Source: Adlercreutzia sp910585575
GTDB lineage: Bacteria; Actinomycetota; Coriobacteriia; Coriobacteriales; Eggerthellaceae
Assembly: GCF_951801035.1 (NCBI RefSeq)
Contig: NZ_CATOKT010000018.1
Length of the DNA: 29,111 nucleotides
Reading direction: 5' to 3' (one strand)
Positions 1 to 7,890 of this stretch are shown here, in pieces. The notes under the pieces are model-generated. The model was not told the origin of the DNA, did no database searches, and saw nothing but the letters and a program-made list of their open reading frames with translations. Made by a program: the position numbers and the translations under genes. How positions within the stretch are numbered: position 1 is the first letter of the stretch; each line of letters opens with the position of its first letter.

Positions 1-2
1 AG

Positions 3-650
3 CTCTACTCCGCCACCTACTACGACAAGAGCACCGGCACGGACTCGTTCACCATGGGGCTGAAGGCGGGCACCTACTACGTGAAGGTGGCGAACTGGAC
101 CGGCGCCGTCGGGAAGACCTACACGCTTCGTGTGGATCGTGCCCTGGCTCGCGCAAGCATCTCAACTAAAGCTGCCGCAACTTATACTGGCAAGTCCCTG
201 AAACCCAGCATCAAAGTGAAGGCTGGCGGCGTGACGCTCAAGAAGAACCGCGATTATACGCTGTCCTACAAGAACAACAAAAAGGTGGGCGTCGCCACCG
301 TAACCATCAAGGGCAAAGGTCAGTACGCTGGCGCAACGCGGACCTGCACGTTTAAGATCGTTCCCAAAGGAACCGCGGTCAAGTCCGTCAAGGCCGGCAA
401 AAAATCCTTCACGGTGAAGTGGAAGAAGCAATCTAAGCAAACCGCTGGTTATCAGATTCGCTATTCCACGAGCAAATCAATGAAGGGCGCAAAAACCCTC
501 ACGGTTTCGGGAGCCAAGAAGACAACGGCCAAAATTAAAAAGCTTAAGGCTAAGAAAACCTACTACGTACAAGTGCGCACCTACAAGCAAGTTGGCGGGA
601 AGAACTACTGTTCCGAGTGGTCTCAAAAGCAAAAAGTGAAAACCCAGTAA
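3..650 (+). CDS. C-terminal part of a secreted/surface protein (PPC-like, Ig-like and FN3-like repeats), 5' end outside the window
   Basis: The reading frame is open to the left edge, so about 215 C-terminal residues of a longer protein are visible. In order they show: the end of a PPC-like beta domain (LKAGTYYVKVANW, then YTLRV); an Ig-like repeat beginning YTGKSLKPSIKV and ending with a TCTFKI strand, a unit common in surface proteins of Coriobacteriia; and a fibronectin type III-like domain (FTVKWKK, YQIRYST, KKTYYVQVRTYK, SEWSQ). The fragment is very Lys/Thr-rich, as are the secreted proteins at the right end of the window. There is no sortase motif or C-terminal membrane helix, so the protein is probably released or held by non-covalent binding. 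The N-terminus, signal peptide and any catalytic domain are not visible. A strong hairpin follows at 707-732. Confidence 0.8.
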   Translation, partial: LYSATYYDKSTGTDSFTMGLKAGTYYVKVANWTGAVGKTYTLRVDRALARASISTKAAATYTGKSLKPSIKVKAGGVTLKKNRDYTLSYKNNKKVGVATVTIKGKGQYAGATRTCTFKIVPKGTAVKSVKAGKKSFTVKWKKQSKQTAGYQIRYSTSKSMKGAKTLTVSGAKKTTAKIKKLKAKKTYYVQVRTYKQVGGKNYCSEWSQKQKVKTQ

Positions 651-706
651 GGTTCGGAGGTGGCTATGAGAAAGGCGTCAAGAAGTACTACGTGCGCTTA
701 AGTTGT

Positions 707-732
707 GCGCCCCGCATTTGAATGCGGGGCGC
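707..732 (+). terminator. Rho-independent-like terminator after the surface-protein gene
   Basis: An 11-bp perfect GC-rich stem (GCGCCCCGCAT pairing with ATGCGGGGCGC) has a TTGA loop and is followed by a short T-tract (TTT). It lies 57 bases after the upstream stop. An ATG at 722 falls inside the stem, which argues against that codon being the start of the next gene. Confidence 0.7.
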
Positions 733-767
733 TTTCATGGGGACGAACCACCTTGATTTCGTCTCCG

Positions 768-776
768 TGCTACAAT
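768..776 (+). promoter_or_regulatory. Extended -10 promoter for the histidine-kinase-like gene
   Basis: TGCTACAAT is an extended -10 element with no good -35. Transcription from about 783 would precede a strong Shine-Dalgarno (GGGGGAGGG, about 799-808) and the GTG at 812. This fits the later start better than the ATGs at 722 or 737, which lie upstream of the presumed transcription start. Confidence 0.45.
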
Positions 777-811
777 CGTGCGTTGTTGTTGGCTGCGGCG
801 GGGGAGGGTCG

Positions 812-1714
812 GTGGAGGCACTTGCGGTGCTCTTTGAGCCGCAGAATCTTTTTGTGAACGTGATCTGCGGGTTTCCCGTTTCTGTGGTGTACTACTGGTG
901 TGTGCAGCGCATTCTGCCGCCGCGCTCGAAGAAGGTGTATTGGGCGGCGGCGGTAGCGGCCATGATCCTCACCCAATTTCTCAAGCCTGTTCTGACGCCC
1001 TTTGCCCGCATGGGCTTGGGCCTTATGGGCTCGCTGGCGGTGCCGTTCTTCTGTCTGCGCGGCTCGGTGGTGCGACGCGTGCTGGTATGTCTGGCCAGTA
1101 TGCTGCTGCAGTTTGCGGCCGAAGTGGTGTGCGCCATAGTTTGGGTGTCGCTGACGGGCCTGCAGCTCATGGACAACGCCCTGGCGTTGGCTCACGCGTC
1201 GGCTTTCGTAGCGGCCATGATCGTGGGACAGATGATCGTGCAGCCCCTGCTGCTGACGGGTCTGCGCTGGGTTTGCAACCGCGTCCTTCCCGAAAAAGGC
1301 GAAGTGTCCTCATCCCGCTGGACGGCACGCTTCATTCTGTTCCCCGCTTTGCAAATGGTGTTCTTCTATATTGTCATGACCCTTTGCTTTGATGCCGGAC
1401 AAGACTCGCTGGGGCAGCTCGTCGTTGTCTTCTCCCTGTTTGTCCTGTGCGCCATGGTCGATGCCGTCTTGTTTGTCCAGATGGGCCGATGGGCCCGCAA
1501 GCGCGAGGCCGACATCGAAGCCGCGTTGTTGGAGGAGCGGCTAGCAGCTTACTTGCAGGACCTGGAAGTAACTCAGCGTCTGCTGACCGACACCGCCCAG
1601 CTTCGCCATGACCTGCGCAACCATGTGGCCGTTGTCCAGCTGCTAGCGGCGCGCGGCGACTATGCGGAGGCGAAGGCGTATCTAAGCGAGGCCAAAGCCG
1701 CTGTAGGGGAATGA
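812..1714 (+). CDS. Truncated membrane sensor histidine kinase (AgrC/GHKL type) lacking its ATPase domain
   Basis: The 300-residue protein has five or six hydrophobic segments (about residues 12-230), a charged coiled-coil stretch (about 228-258), then LRHDLRNHVAVVQLLAARGDY with a candidate phospho-acceptor His266. That last block is the dimerisation/phospho-acceptor region typical of GHKL kinases of the AgrC/CitA-like type. The family normally continues with about 130 residues of ATP-binding domain (N, G1 and G2 boxes). Here a TGA stops translation 35 residues after the His, and I see no GHKL motif in any frame of the following 230 bases. The GTG start was chosen for its Shine-Dalgarno at 799-808; ATG 737 is an in-frame alternative with a weak ribosome site. 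No response regulator lies beside it. It may be a decayed kinase or a dimerising membrane sensor without catalysis. Confidence 0.65.
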   Translation: MEALAVLFEPQNLFVNVICGFPVSVVYYWCVQRILPPRSKKVYWAAAVAAMILTQFLKPVLTPFARMGLGLMGSLAVPFFCLRGSVVRRVLVCLASMLLQFAAEVVCAIVWVSLTGLQLMDNALALAHASAFVAAMIVGQMIVQPLLLTGLRWVCNRVLPEKGEVSSSRWTARFILFPALQMVFFYIVMTLCFDAGQDSLGQLVVVFSLFVLCAMVDAVLFVQMGRWARKREADIEAALLEERLAAYLQDLEVTQRLLTDTAQLRHDLRNHVAVVQLLAARGDYAEAKAYLSEAKAAVGE

Positions 1715-1777
1715 GGACCATCCTTCCACGCAGTGCCTGGAGCCGTTCGTCAGGCGGCCACGACGCAGTGCGAGGAC

Positions 1778-1807
1778 GCTGACCCTTGACCCGTCGTCAG
1801 CTTTTTT
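1778..1807 (+). terminator. Terminator after the kinase-like gene
   Basis: A GCTGAC/GTCAGC stem with a 12-base loop is followed directly by six Ts (1802-1807). It separates the kinase remnant from the phosphatase promoter just downstream. Confidence 0.55.
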
Positions 1808-1808
1808 C

Positions 1809-1837
1809 TTGCATCTGTATTAAGGGAAGCGGATAAT
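1809..1837 (+). promoter_or_regulatory. Sigma-70-type promoter for the histidine phosphatase gene
   Basis: TTGCAT (1809-1814), a 17-base spacer and GATAAT (1832-1837). The expected start point (about 1843-1846) coincides with the left end of the palindrome at 1846-1864. Confidence 0.6.
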
Positions 1838-1845
1838 ACGCGAGG

Positions 1846-1864
1846 GGGATCGCGCCGCGATCCC
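1846..1864. promoter_or_regulatory. 19-bp perfect palindrome at the transcription start (possible operator)
   Basis: GGGATCGCG-C-CGCGATCCC is symmetrical around a single central base and sits at about +1 to +20 of the promoter above. An 8+8 version without the central bases (GGGATCGC-GCGATCCC) occurs at 6463-6478 between pyrH and frr. It may be an operator for a dimeric regulator, or a 5' UTR hairpin; no T-tract follows. Confidence 0.4.
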
Positions 1865-1949
1865 ACGATGGCACAGCCGAGCGGACGGCCTTGTCTCTCC
1901 GCAGCCGCGTCGTCGAAGTACCTGACGCGCGCAAGGAGGGCGAAGCCGT

Positions 1950-2984
1950 TTGACTGTGACGTTTTACTTCGCTCGCCATGGCGAAACCCAGTTCAATATT
2001 GCTGGCAAGGTGCAGGGCTGGGCCGATTCGCCGCTTTCTCCCCAGGGTGTGTACTCCGCTTACAAACTCGGCAATGGCCTGGCGAACCTTGAATTCGTTG
2101 GCGCTTGCACCAGCGACAGCCAACGCGCTGAGGACACGCTGTCCATTGCTCTTGAAGCGCGGGAGAACGAGCGAGCACGGTTGCGCAGCGGCAAGGCGCT
2201 CGCTGCTGAAGAAGTGCTTCTCGACAACGACGGCGACTTCCCCGATCTTTCCGAGTTCGGCGACATGGACGAGATCACGGCCATGGAGCAGTACCTGCGC
2301 ACCCGTGGCTGCCTCACTCCGCAATCGAAAGTGCCCGACACCCCGACCGCGCCTGAGGTGGAAACGCGCTGGATGGTGCTTTCGGAGCAGTGGATGCCCA
2401 GCGTCCAGCAGGCCGACGCCATTGAGTATCCGGCGCGCGTGCTGCCCTCGCGCGTTCTAGAAGAGCCGGGTGAGCCGCCGCTGCCCATTCGTCGCGACAC
2501 GCGTCTGCGCGAATGGTGCTTCGGCGATTTGGAGGGTCAGCCCACGGTGAAGTTGCGCAATCGCCTGTACGACCTCTTCGGCGACGACTTGCCGCGTGCC
2601 GAGCAGAACAAGCGCATCGATGAAATTGCCGACTACCTGAGCCGCACCGACAAAACCCATCGGGCGGAGAACTTCGCTGCCATCTCGACGCGCATTGCCT
2701 CGTTTTTGGACGACTGCGGCGCCTCGGTGGAGCGCCACGGAGGCGGCAACGTGCTGGTGGTCACCCATGCCATGTTCATCCGTGCGCTGGTGTTCATGTT
2801 CGCGGGCGAGCAAGAGGACGACCCGTCGCGCATTGCGAACGCGTCGCTGACCAAGGTGGTGTGGGATGCAGGTGCCGTAACCGTAGAAATGGTGGGTGAT
2901 ACGAGCCACCTGTCCTCCGCAGGCGCCGCCCCCAAGGAGCCGCAGCCTGCGGAAGAGGCGTCGGAAATTACGCCTGCGGCTTAG
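1950..2984 (+). CDS. Histidine phosphatase (phosphoglycerate mutase-like) with a large insertion
   Basis: This is a branch-1 histidine phosphatase superfamily enzyme that removes phosphate through a phospho-His intermediate; its substrate is unknown. The catalytic RHGE motif is at residues 9-12 (His10), followed by QGWADSPLSPQG. TSDSQRAEDT (about 53-62) is the usual downstream element, REWCFGDLEGQ (about 186-196) the second conserved block, and THAMF (His273) the second catalytic His. The family is usually about 200 residues; this one has 344, because about 110 acidic residues separate the SQRA and FGDLEG blocks and an Ala/Pro/Glu tail follows the domain. It starts at TTG 1950, placed 9-10 bases after AAGGAGGG (1933-1940); GTG 1956 is possible but too far from that site. 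It overlaps the convergent GNAT gene by 17 bases. Confidence 0.85.
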   Translation: MTVTFYFARHGETQFNIAGKVQGWADSPLSPQGVYSAYKLGNGLANLEFVGACTSDSQRAEDTLSIALEARENERARLRSGKALAAEEVLLDNDGDFPDLSEFGDMDEITAMEQYLRTRGCLTPQSKVPDTPTAPEVETRWMVLSEQWMPSVQQADAIEYPARVLPSRVLEEPGEPPLPIRRDTRLREWCFGDLEGQPTVKLRNRLYDLFGDDLPRAEQNKRIDEIADYLSRTDKTHRAENFAAISTRIASFLDDCGASVERHGGGNVLVVTHAMFIRALVFMFAGEQEDDPSRIANASLTKVVWDAGAVTVEMVGDTSHLSSAGAAPKEPQPAEEASEITPAA

Positions 2985-3642
2985 GATCGCGGCGCAGGCA
3001 GCGCTGATAGATGGACACATCCGCGTCCTTGAACTCGTGAACCACGGTAAAGCCGAAGTACTCGTAGAGCGACGTCAGATCGTCGGAATAGGTTTCCAGA
3101 AACACGGGCAGCTGGGCCTCGTCGGCGTAGGTGAGCACGGGTTCGAGCAGCTTGCGGAAGGTACCCGAGCCGCGATGGTCGCTGTCGACGGCCGCCAAGG
3201 TGATGTGCAGGAAATCCCCCGGAGCCTCTTCGCGCTCGACCCAATCAAGTACGGTGACGCCCTCCATGCGGCGCTGCTGCCTCTCGTAGGCGTCAATTTC
3301 CTCGTCTGAGAACACCGAGGCAATCAGATTCGCCGAGGCATCTTTCATAAGCTGCGCCCACGAAGTGTCGCCCAATTCGCTGCGCTGGTACGCAATGGTG
3401 AGGCCGTAGCCGTCGCCGGTGCAGTGGACCGACTGGCTCGGGGCGGCGGCCATGGTTTCGTTGAGCACGAGGGCGCGAGAGAGGAAGCGCTCGCGGTCGG
3501 ACCCTTCCGAGCCCGTGGGCATTCCCGAGAGCAGCTCGCGCACCCAGAGTTCTTCCAGATAGGAGTCGCCGGCCATATTGGCAAGCTCGACCAGGAGCTT
3601 CTCGTTTTGCGGTTCAACGGTGATAAGGTTAGGCAGTTTCAT
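2968..3642 (-). CDS. GNAT-family N-acetyltransferase
   Basis: This is a 224-residue protein with a C-terminal GNAT fold: a beta strand DFLHITLAAVDSDHRGSG followed by TFRKLLEPVL, matching acetyl-CoA-binding motif A (RGSGT at the R/Q-x-x-G-x-G/A position), then LPVFLETYSDDLTSLYEYFGFTVVHEF, matching motif B (YExxGF). Such enzymes transfer acetyl from acetyl-CoA to an amine; the acceptor cannot be predicted. The N-terminal 100 residues are helical and acidic with no motif I recognise. The start at 3642 has GAGGAGG six bases upstream. Longer in-frame extension to 3924 is rejected because it would run through the palindromes and into the HtrA gene on the other strand. The 3' end overlaps the phosphatase gene tail-to-tail. 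Confidence 0.85.
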   Translation of the reverse strand: MKLPNLITVEPQNEKLLVELANMAGDSYLEELWVRELLSGMPTGSEGSDRERFLSRALVLNETMAAAPSQSVHCTGDGYGLTIAYQRSELGDTSWAQLMKDASANLIASVFSDEEIDAYERQQRRMEGVTVLDWVEREEAPGDFLHITLAAVDSDHRGSGTFRKLLEPVLTYADEAQLPVFLETYSDDLTSLYEYFGFTVVHEFKDADVSIYQRCLRRDPKPQA

Positions 3643-3734
3643 AAGGGGCCTCCTCGGGCGTCCGGATGATCGAAGTTCTTCCGTTATTCTGGCACCGTGG
3701 ACGGCACCGGCGGGTTTTCTCATGCTCTTTGTTG

Positions 3735-3760
3735 AGAAGCCGTTCCGCGGAACGGCTTCT
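3735..3760. promoter_or_regulatory. 26-bp perfect palindrome between GNAT and htrA
   Basis: The core is CCGTTCCGCGGAACGG, extended by AGAAG and CTTCT so that all 26 bases are self-complementary. No T-tract follows on either strand, so it is not an ordinary terminator. It lies in the divergent promoter region 93 bases upstream of the GNAT start and 136 bases upstream of the htrA start. A regulator operator is the likeliest reading. Confidence 0.45.
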
Positions 3761-3768
3761 ACAGGGCG

Positions 3769-3784
3769 TACACCAATTGGTGTA
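3769..3784. promoter_or_regulatory. 16-bp perfect palindrome between GNAT and htrA
   Basis: TACACCAATTGGTGTA is a perfect dyad only 8 bases from the 26-bp palindrome. It is AT-centred and operator-like. No obvious -35/-10 pair could be tied to it. Confidence 0.4.
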
Positions 3785-3895
3785 TCTCCGTGACGCGACT
3801 GTGACGATGTGTTGCCAGGGCGGTGGAAAAGTGCACGTCGGTGGTAATGTTTGCGCCAGCAAAAAGAAATGGCCCCCTCTACAAAGGAGATTTCT

Positions 3896-5518
<1,623 letters not shown>

Positions 5519-5591
5519 GTTCGCCTGCGGCTCTGAGCGCTCCGCATACTCCACGCGTTCCGTGCATCCTGCGCGTTTGACGCACGAGCCG

Positions 5592-5630
5592 ACGGCCCCT
5601 CGGATACGACCGAGGGGCCGTTTGTTTTTT
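5592..5630 (+). terminator. Strong terminator after htrA
   Basis: A 12-bp stem (ACGGCCCCTCGG / CCGAGGGGCCGT) with a 6-base loop is followed by TTGTTTTTT. It isolates htrA from pyrH. Confidence 0.9.
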
Positions 5631-5673
5631 CAGGTGTTGAGGCAGTGACGCAGTGTCGGTACGTCATTTCGGG

Positions 5674-5679
5674 TAATAT
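5674..5679 (+). promoter_or_regulatory. Candidate -10 element for pyrH
   Basis: TAATAT lies 44 bases upstream of the pyrH ATG. Since a terminator ends at 5630, a promoter must lie in 5631-5722, and this is the best -10 there; the -35 at normal spacing (CAGTGT) is poor. Confidence 0.35.
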
Positions 5680-5722
5680 GTATCCGTTTAAACTATTCCT
5701 TGCCGACGAAGGGACTTATTCG

Positions 5723-6439
5723 ATGTCAAACGAATACAAGTACGACCGCGTCCTGCTCAAGCTGTCCGGCGAAGCCTTGGCCGGTGACCAAGGCTACGGC
5801 ATCGACCCGAAGGTGGTCGACGATCTGGCCGAGGAAATTGCCGAGATCGTGCATGACGGCGTTCAGCTGGCGGTAGTCGTCGGCGGAGGCAACATCTTCC
5901 GCGGCCTTGCCGGCTCGGCCGAAGGCATGGATCGCTCCCAGGCCGACTACATCGGCATGCTGGCCACGGTGATGAACGCCCTGGCCCTGCAAGACGCTTT
6001 CGAGCGCCACGGCATTTTCTCCCGCGTGCAAAGCGCCATCAACATGCAGGAAGTGTCTGAGCCCTATATTCGCCGCCGCGCCATTCGCCATCTGGAGAAG
6101 GGCCGCGTGGTCATTTTGGCGGCGGGCATCGGCAACCCGTACTTCACCACCGACACCACCGCGGCGCTGCGCGCCTGCGAGCTGGACGTCGACTGCGTCA
6201 TGAAGGCCACGAAGGTGGATGGCGTCTACGATGCCGATCCGGTGAAGAACCCCGATGCCAAGCGCTTCGACCATATCAGCTACATGGACGTGCTCAGCCG
6301 CGGCCTCAACGTCATGGACGCCACGGCCACCTCGCTGTGCATGGACAACGACGTGCCCATGATCGTGTTCGATCTTACCAAGCCGGGCAATATCAAGGCC
6401 GCCCTGCAGGGCGAGCCCGTGGGCACCGTCGTCGAGTAG
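5723..6439 (+). CDS. pyrH: UMP kinase
   Basis: PyrH phosphorylates UMP to UDP with ATP in pyrimidine nucleotide synthesis. It is a cytosolic hexameric amino-acid-kinase-fold enzyme, unrelated to eukaryotic UMP/CMP kinases. The 238-residue length is normal for the family. Visible family blocks are LLKLSGEAL with the glycine-rich start, VVVGGGNIFRG, DYIGMLATVMNALALQD, the GNPYFTTDTTAALRA nucleotide-site segment, KATKVDGVYDADP and the C-terminal GTVV. Start ATG 5723 was chosen because AAGGGA lies 8 bases upstream and the protein then begins right before the first beta strand; an in-frame ATG at 5645 lacks a ribosome site. It heads the pyrH-frr-uppS-cdsA-dxr run, all on the plus strand. Confidence 0.97.
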   Translation: MSNEYKYDRVLLKLSGEALAGDQGYGIDPKVVDDLAEEIAEIVHDGVQLAVVVGGGNIFRGLAGSAEGMDRSQADYIGMLATVMNALALQDAFERHGIFSRVQSAINMQEVSEPYIRRRAIRHLEKGRVVILAAGIGNPYFTTDTTAALRACELDVDCVMKATKVDGVYDADPVKNPDAKRFDHISYMDVLSRGLNVMDATATSLCMDNDVPMIVFDLTKPGNIKAALQGEPVGTVVE

Positions 6440-6462
6440 CGGCACCGTTCAATTGTGACGAA

Positions 6463-6478
6463 GGGATCGCGCGATCCC
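6463..6478. promoter_or_regulatory. 16-bp perfect palindrome in the pyrH-frr gap
   Basis: GGGATCGCGCGATCCC lies 22 bases before frr. It shares its arms with the 19-bp palindrome at 1846-1864. It could form a hairpin near the frr ribosome site or act as an operator; no T-tract is present. Confidence 0.35.
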
Positions 6479-6500
6479 CTGTGAACTAGGGAGGAACCCC

Positions 6501-7064
6501 ATGGCAGATGTAGATGAAATCCTGATGAGCGCCGAGGAGCGCATGGAGAAGGCCGTTGTGGCGCTGAAGGAGAACTTCGGCGGCGTGCGCACCGGGCGCG
6601 CCAACGCCATGGTGCTCGACCGCATCAAGGTCGACTACTACGGCGTGCCCACGCCCATCAACCAGATGGCCGGCGTGAAGGTGCCCGAGGCGCACCTGCT
6701 GGTGGTGGAGCCCTGGGACAAGGGCATGCTGCGCGCCATTGAGCAGGCCATCCTCGAGAGCGATTTGGGCGTGACCCCCAACAACGACGGCTCGGTCATC
6801 CGCCTGCCCTTCCCGTCGCTCACCGAGGAGCGCCGTCGCGACTTGGCCAAGCAGTGCAAAACCTACGCCGAGGAAGCGCGCGTGGCCGTGCGCAACGCCC
6901 GCCGCGACGCCAACACCGCCATCGAGAAGGCCGTGAAGAACGACAACCTGCCCGAGGACGAGTCTAAGCGCGCCGAGGCCGAGATCCAGAAGATCACCGA
7001 CAAGTTCGTCGCCGAAATCGACGAGGCCCTGAAGCACAAGGAAGCCGAGGTCATGGAGATCTAG
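6501..7064 (+). CDS. frr: Ribosome recycling factor
   Basis: RRF splits post-termination ribosomes together with EF-G, acting in the cytosol. The 187 residues match the family's usual 185. It has the expected two-domain plan: a long helical start (AEERMEKAVVALKENFGGVRTGRANAMVLDRIKVDYYG), the beta-rich hinge domain (PEAHLLVVEPWDK, IRLPFPSLTEERR), then the C-terminal helices rich in Lys/Glu. The start ATG has AGGGAGG six bases upstream. It sits 61 bases after pyrH, a neighbour pair conserved across many bacteria. Confidence 0.97.
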   Translation: MADVDEILMSAEERMEKAVVALKENFGGVRTGRANAMVLDRIKVDYYGVPTPINQMAGVKVPEAHLLVVEPWDKGMLRAIEQAILESDLGVTPNNDGSVIRLPFPSLTEERRRDLAKQCKTYAEEARVAVRNARRDANTAIEKAVKNDNLPEDESKRAEAEIQKITDKFVAEIDEALKHKEAEVMEI

Positions 7065-7110
7065 GCTCCTCGCTGGCACTGCCAACGACCCGTACGTTTT
7101 GAGCGAGTGT

Positions 7111-7890
7111 ATGAACAAAGATCTGGCGTACATATTTCCGAATCCGCCGGCGGGGCTTGACCCGTCGGCGTTGGATACGGCGCGCATCCCAGAATCGGTG
7201 GCCGTCATTATGGACGGCAACGGGCGCTGGGCGAAGAAGCGCGCTCTCAACCGCCTGAAGGGGCACAAGGCCGGCATCGAGGCGGTGCGCGAGACCATTC
7301 GCTGCGCGTCCGATTTGGGCGTGCGCTACCTTACCATCTACTCGTTCTCCACTGAGAACTGGAAGCGCCCCGAAGACGAGGTCATCGGGCTCATGGATCT
7401 GTTCGCCAAGACCATGCTGGCCGAGGTGGACGGGCTCCATGAAGAGGGCGTGCGTGTGCGCACCATCGGCGATCTGTCCATGCTGCCCCAGGAAACCCGC
7501 GATGCCTTCGATGCTGCCTGGGAAAAAACCAAGGACAACGACGGCATGACGCTGGTGGTGGCCGTCAACTACGGCGGCCGTCAGGAAATTCTGCGCGCCA
7601 CCGAGGCCTGCATGCGCCGGGCGGTGCTCGAGGCCGAAGCCACGGGCGAGGTGCTTGCCCCCACCGAAGAGCTGTTCGAAGAGGGGCTTTATACCTATGG
7701 GATGCCCGATCCCGATCTGGTCATTCGCACGTCCGGCGAAATGCGCATCTCGAATTTCCTGCTGTGGCAAATAGCCTATGCCGAGTTCGTCGTCACCGAG
7801 GTGCTGTGGCCCGATTTCAACCGCTACACCTTTCTCGAGTGCTTGCTCGATTACCAGAACCGCGACCGTCGGTTCGGAGGGGTGGCCTAG
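7111..7890 (+). CDS. uppS: Isoprenyl transferase (undecaprenyl diphosphate synthase)
   Basis: This cis-prenyltransferase extends farnesyl diphosphate with isopentenyl diphosphate to make the C55 lipid carrier for peptidoglycan. Family blocks seen: VAVIMDGNGRWAKKR with catalytic Asp35, GHKAG, YLTIYSFSTENWKRP, VVAVNYGGRQEI, and RTSGEMRISNFLLWQIAYAEF. The length (259 from ATG 7111) is normal. The start is uncertain: ATG 7111 is used, but an in-frame TTG at 7099 would add four residues, and neither has a strong ribosome site (a GAGCGAG stretch lies just before 7111). The stop at 7888-7890 directly abuts the cdsA ATG, implying coupled translation. Family members can make shorter or longer chains, so the exact product length is inferred. 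Confidence 0.93.
   Translation: MNKDLAYIFPNPPAGLDPSALDTARIPESVAVIMDGNGRWAKKRALNRLKGHKAGIEAVRETIRCASDLGVRYLTIYSFSTENWKRPEDEVIGLMDLFAKTMLAEVDGLHEEGVRVRTIGDLSMLPQETRDAFDAAWEKTKDNDGMTLVVAVNYGGRQEILRATEACMRRAVLEAEATGEVLAPTEELFEEGLYTYGMPDPDLVIRTSGEMRISNFLLWQIAYAEFVVTEVLWPDFNRYTFLECLLDYQNRDRRFGGVA

Noticed and set aside
662..720. Short translation GYEKGVKKYYVRL after the first gene, resembling a piece of an FN3 repeat, and an 11-codon ORF at 666-701 with GGAGG upstream
   Set aside because: Too short to tell a relic of a lost repeat from chance; it lies in a different frame from the upstream gene and no further FN3 residues are found.
722..811. N-terminal extension of the kinase-like protein from ATG 722 or 737
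   Set aside because: The first ATG is inside the terminator stem and both precede the extended -10 at 768-776; GTG 812 has a far better ribosome site.
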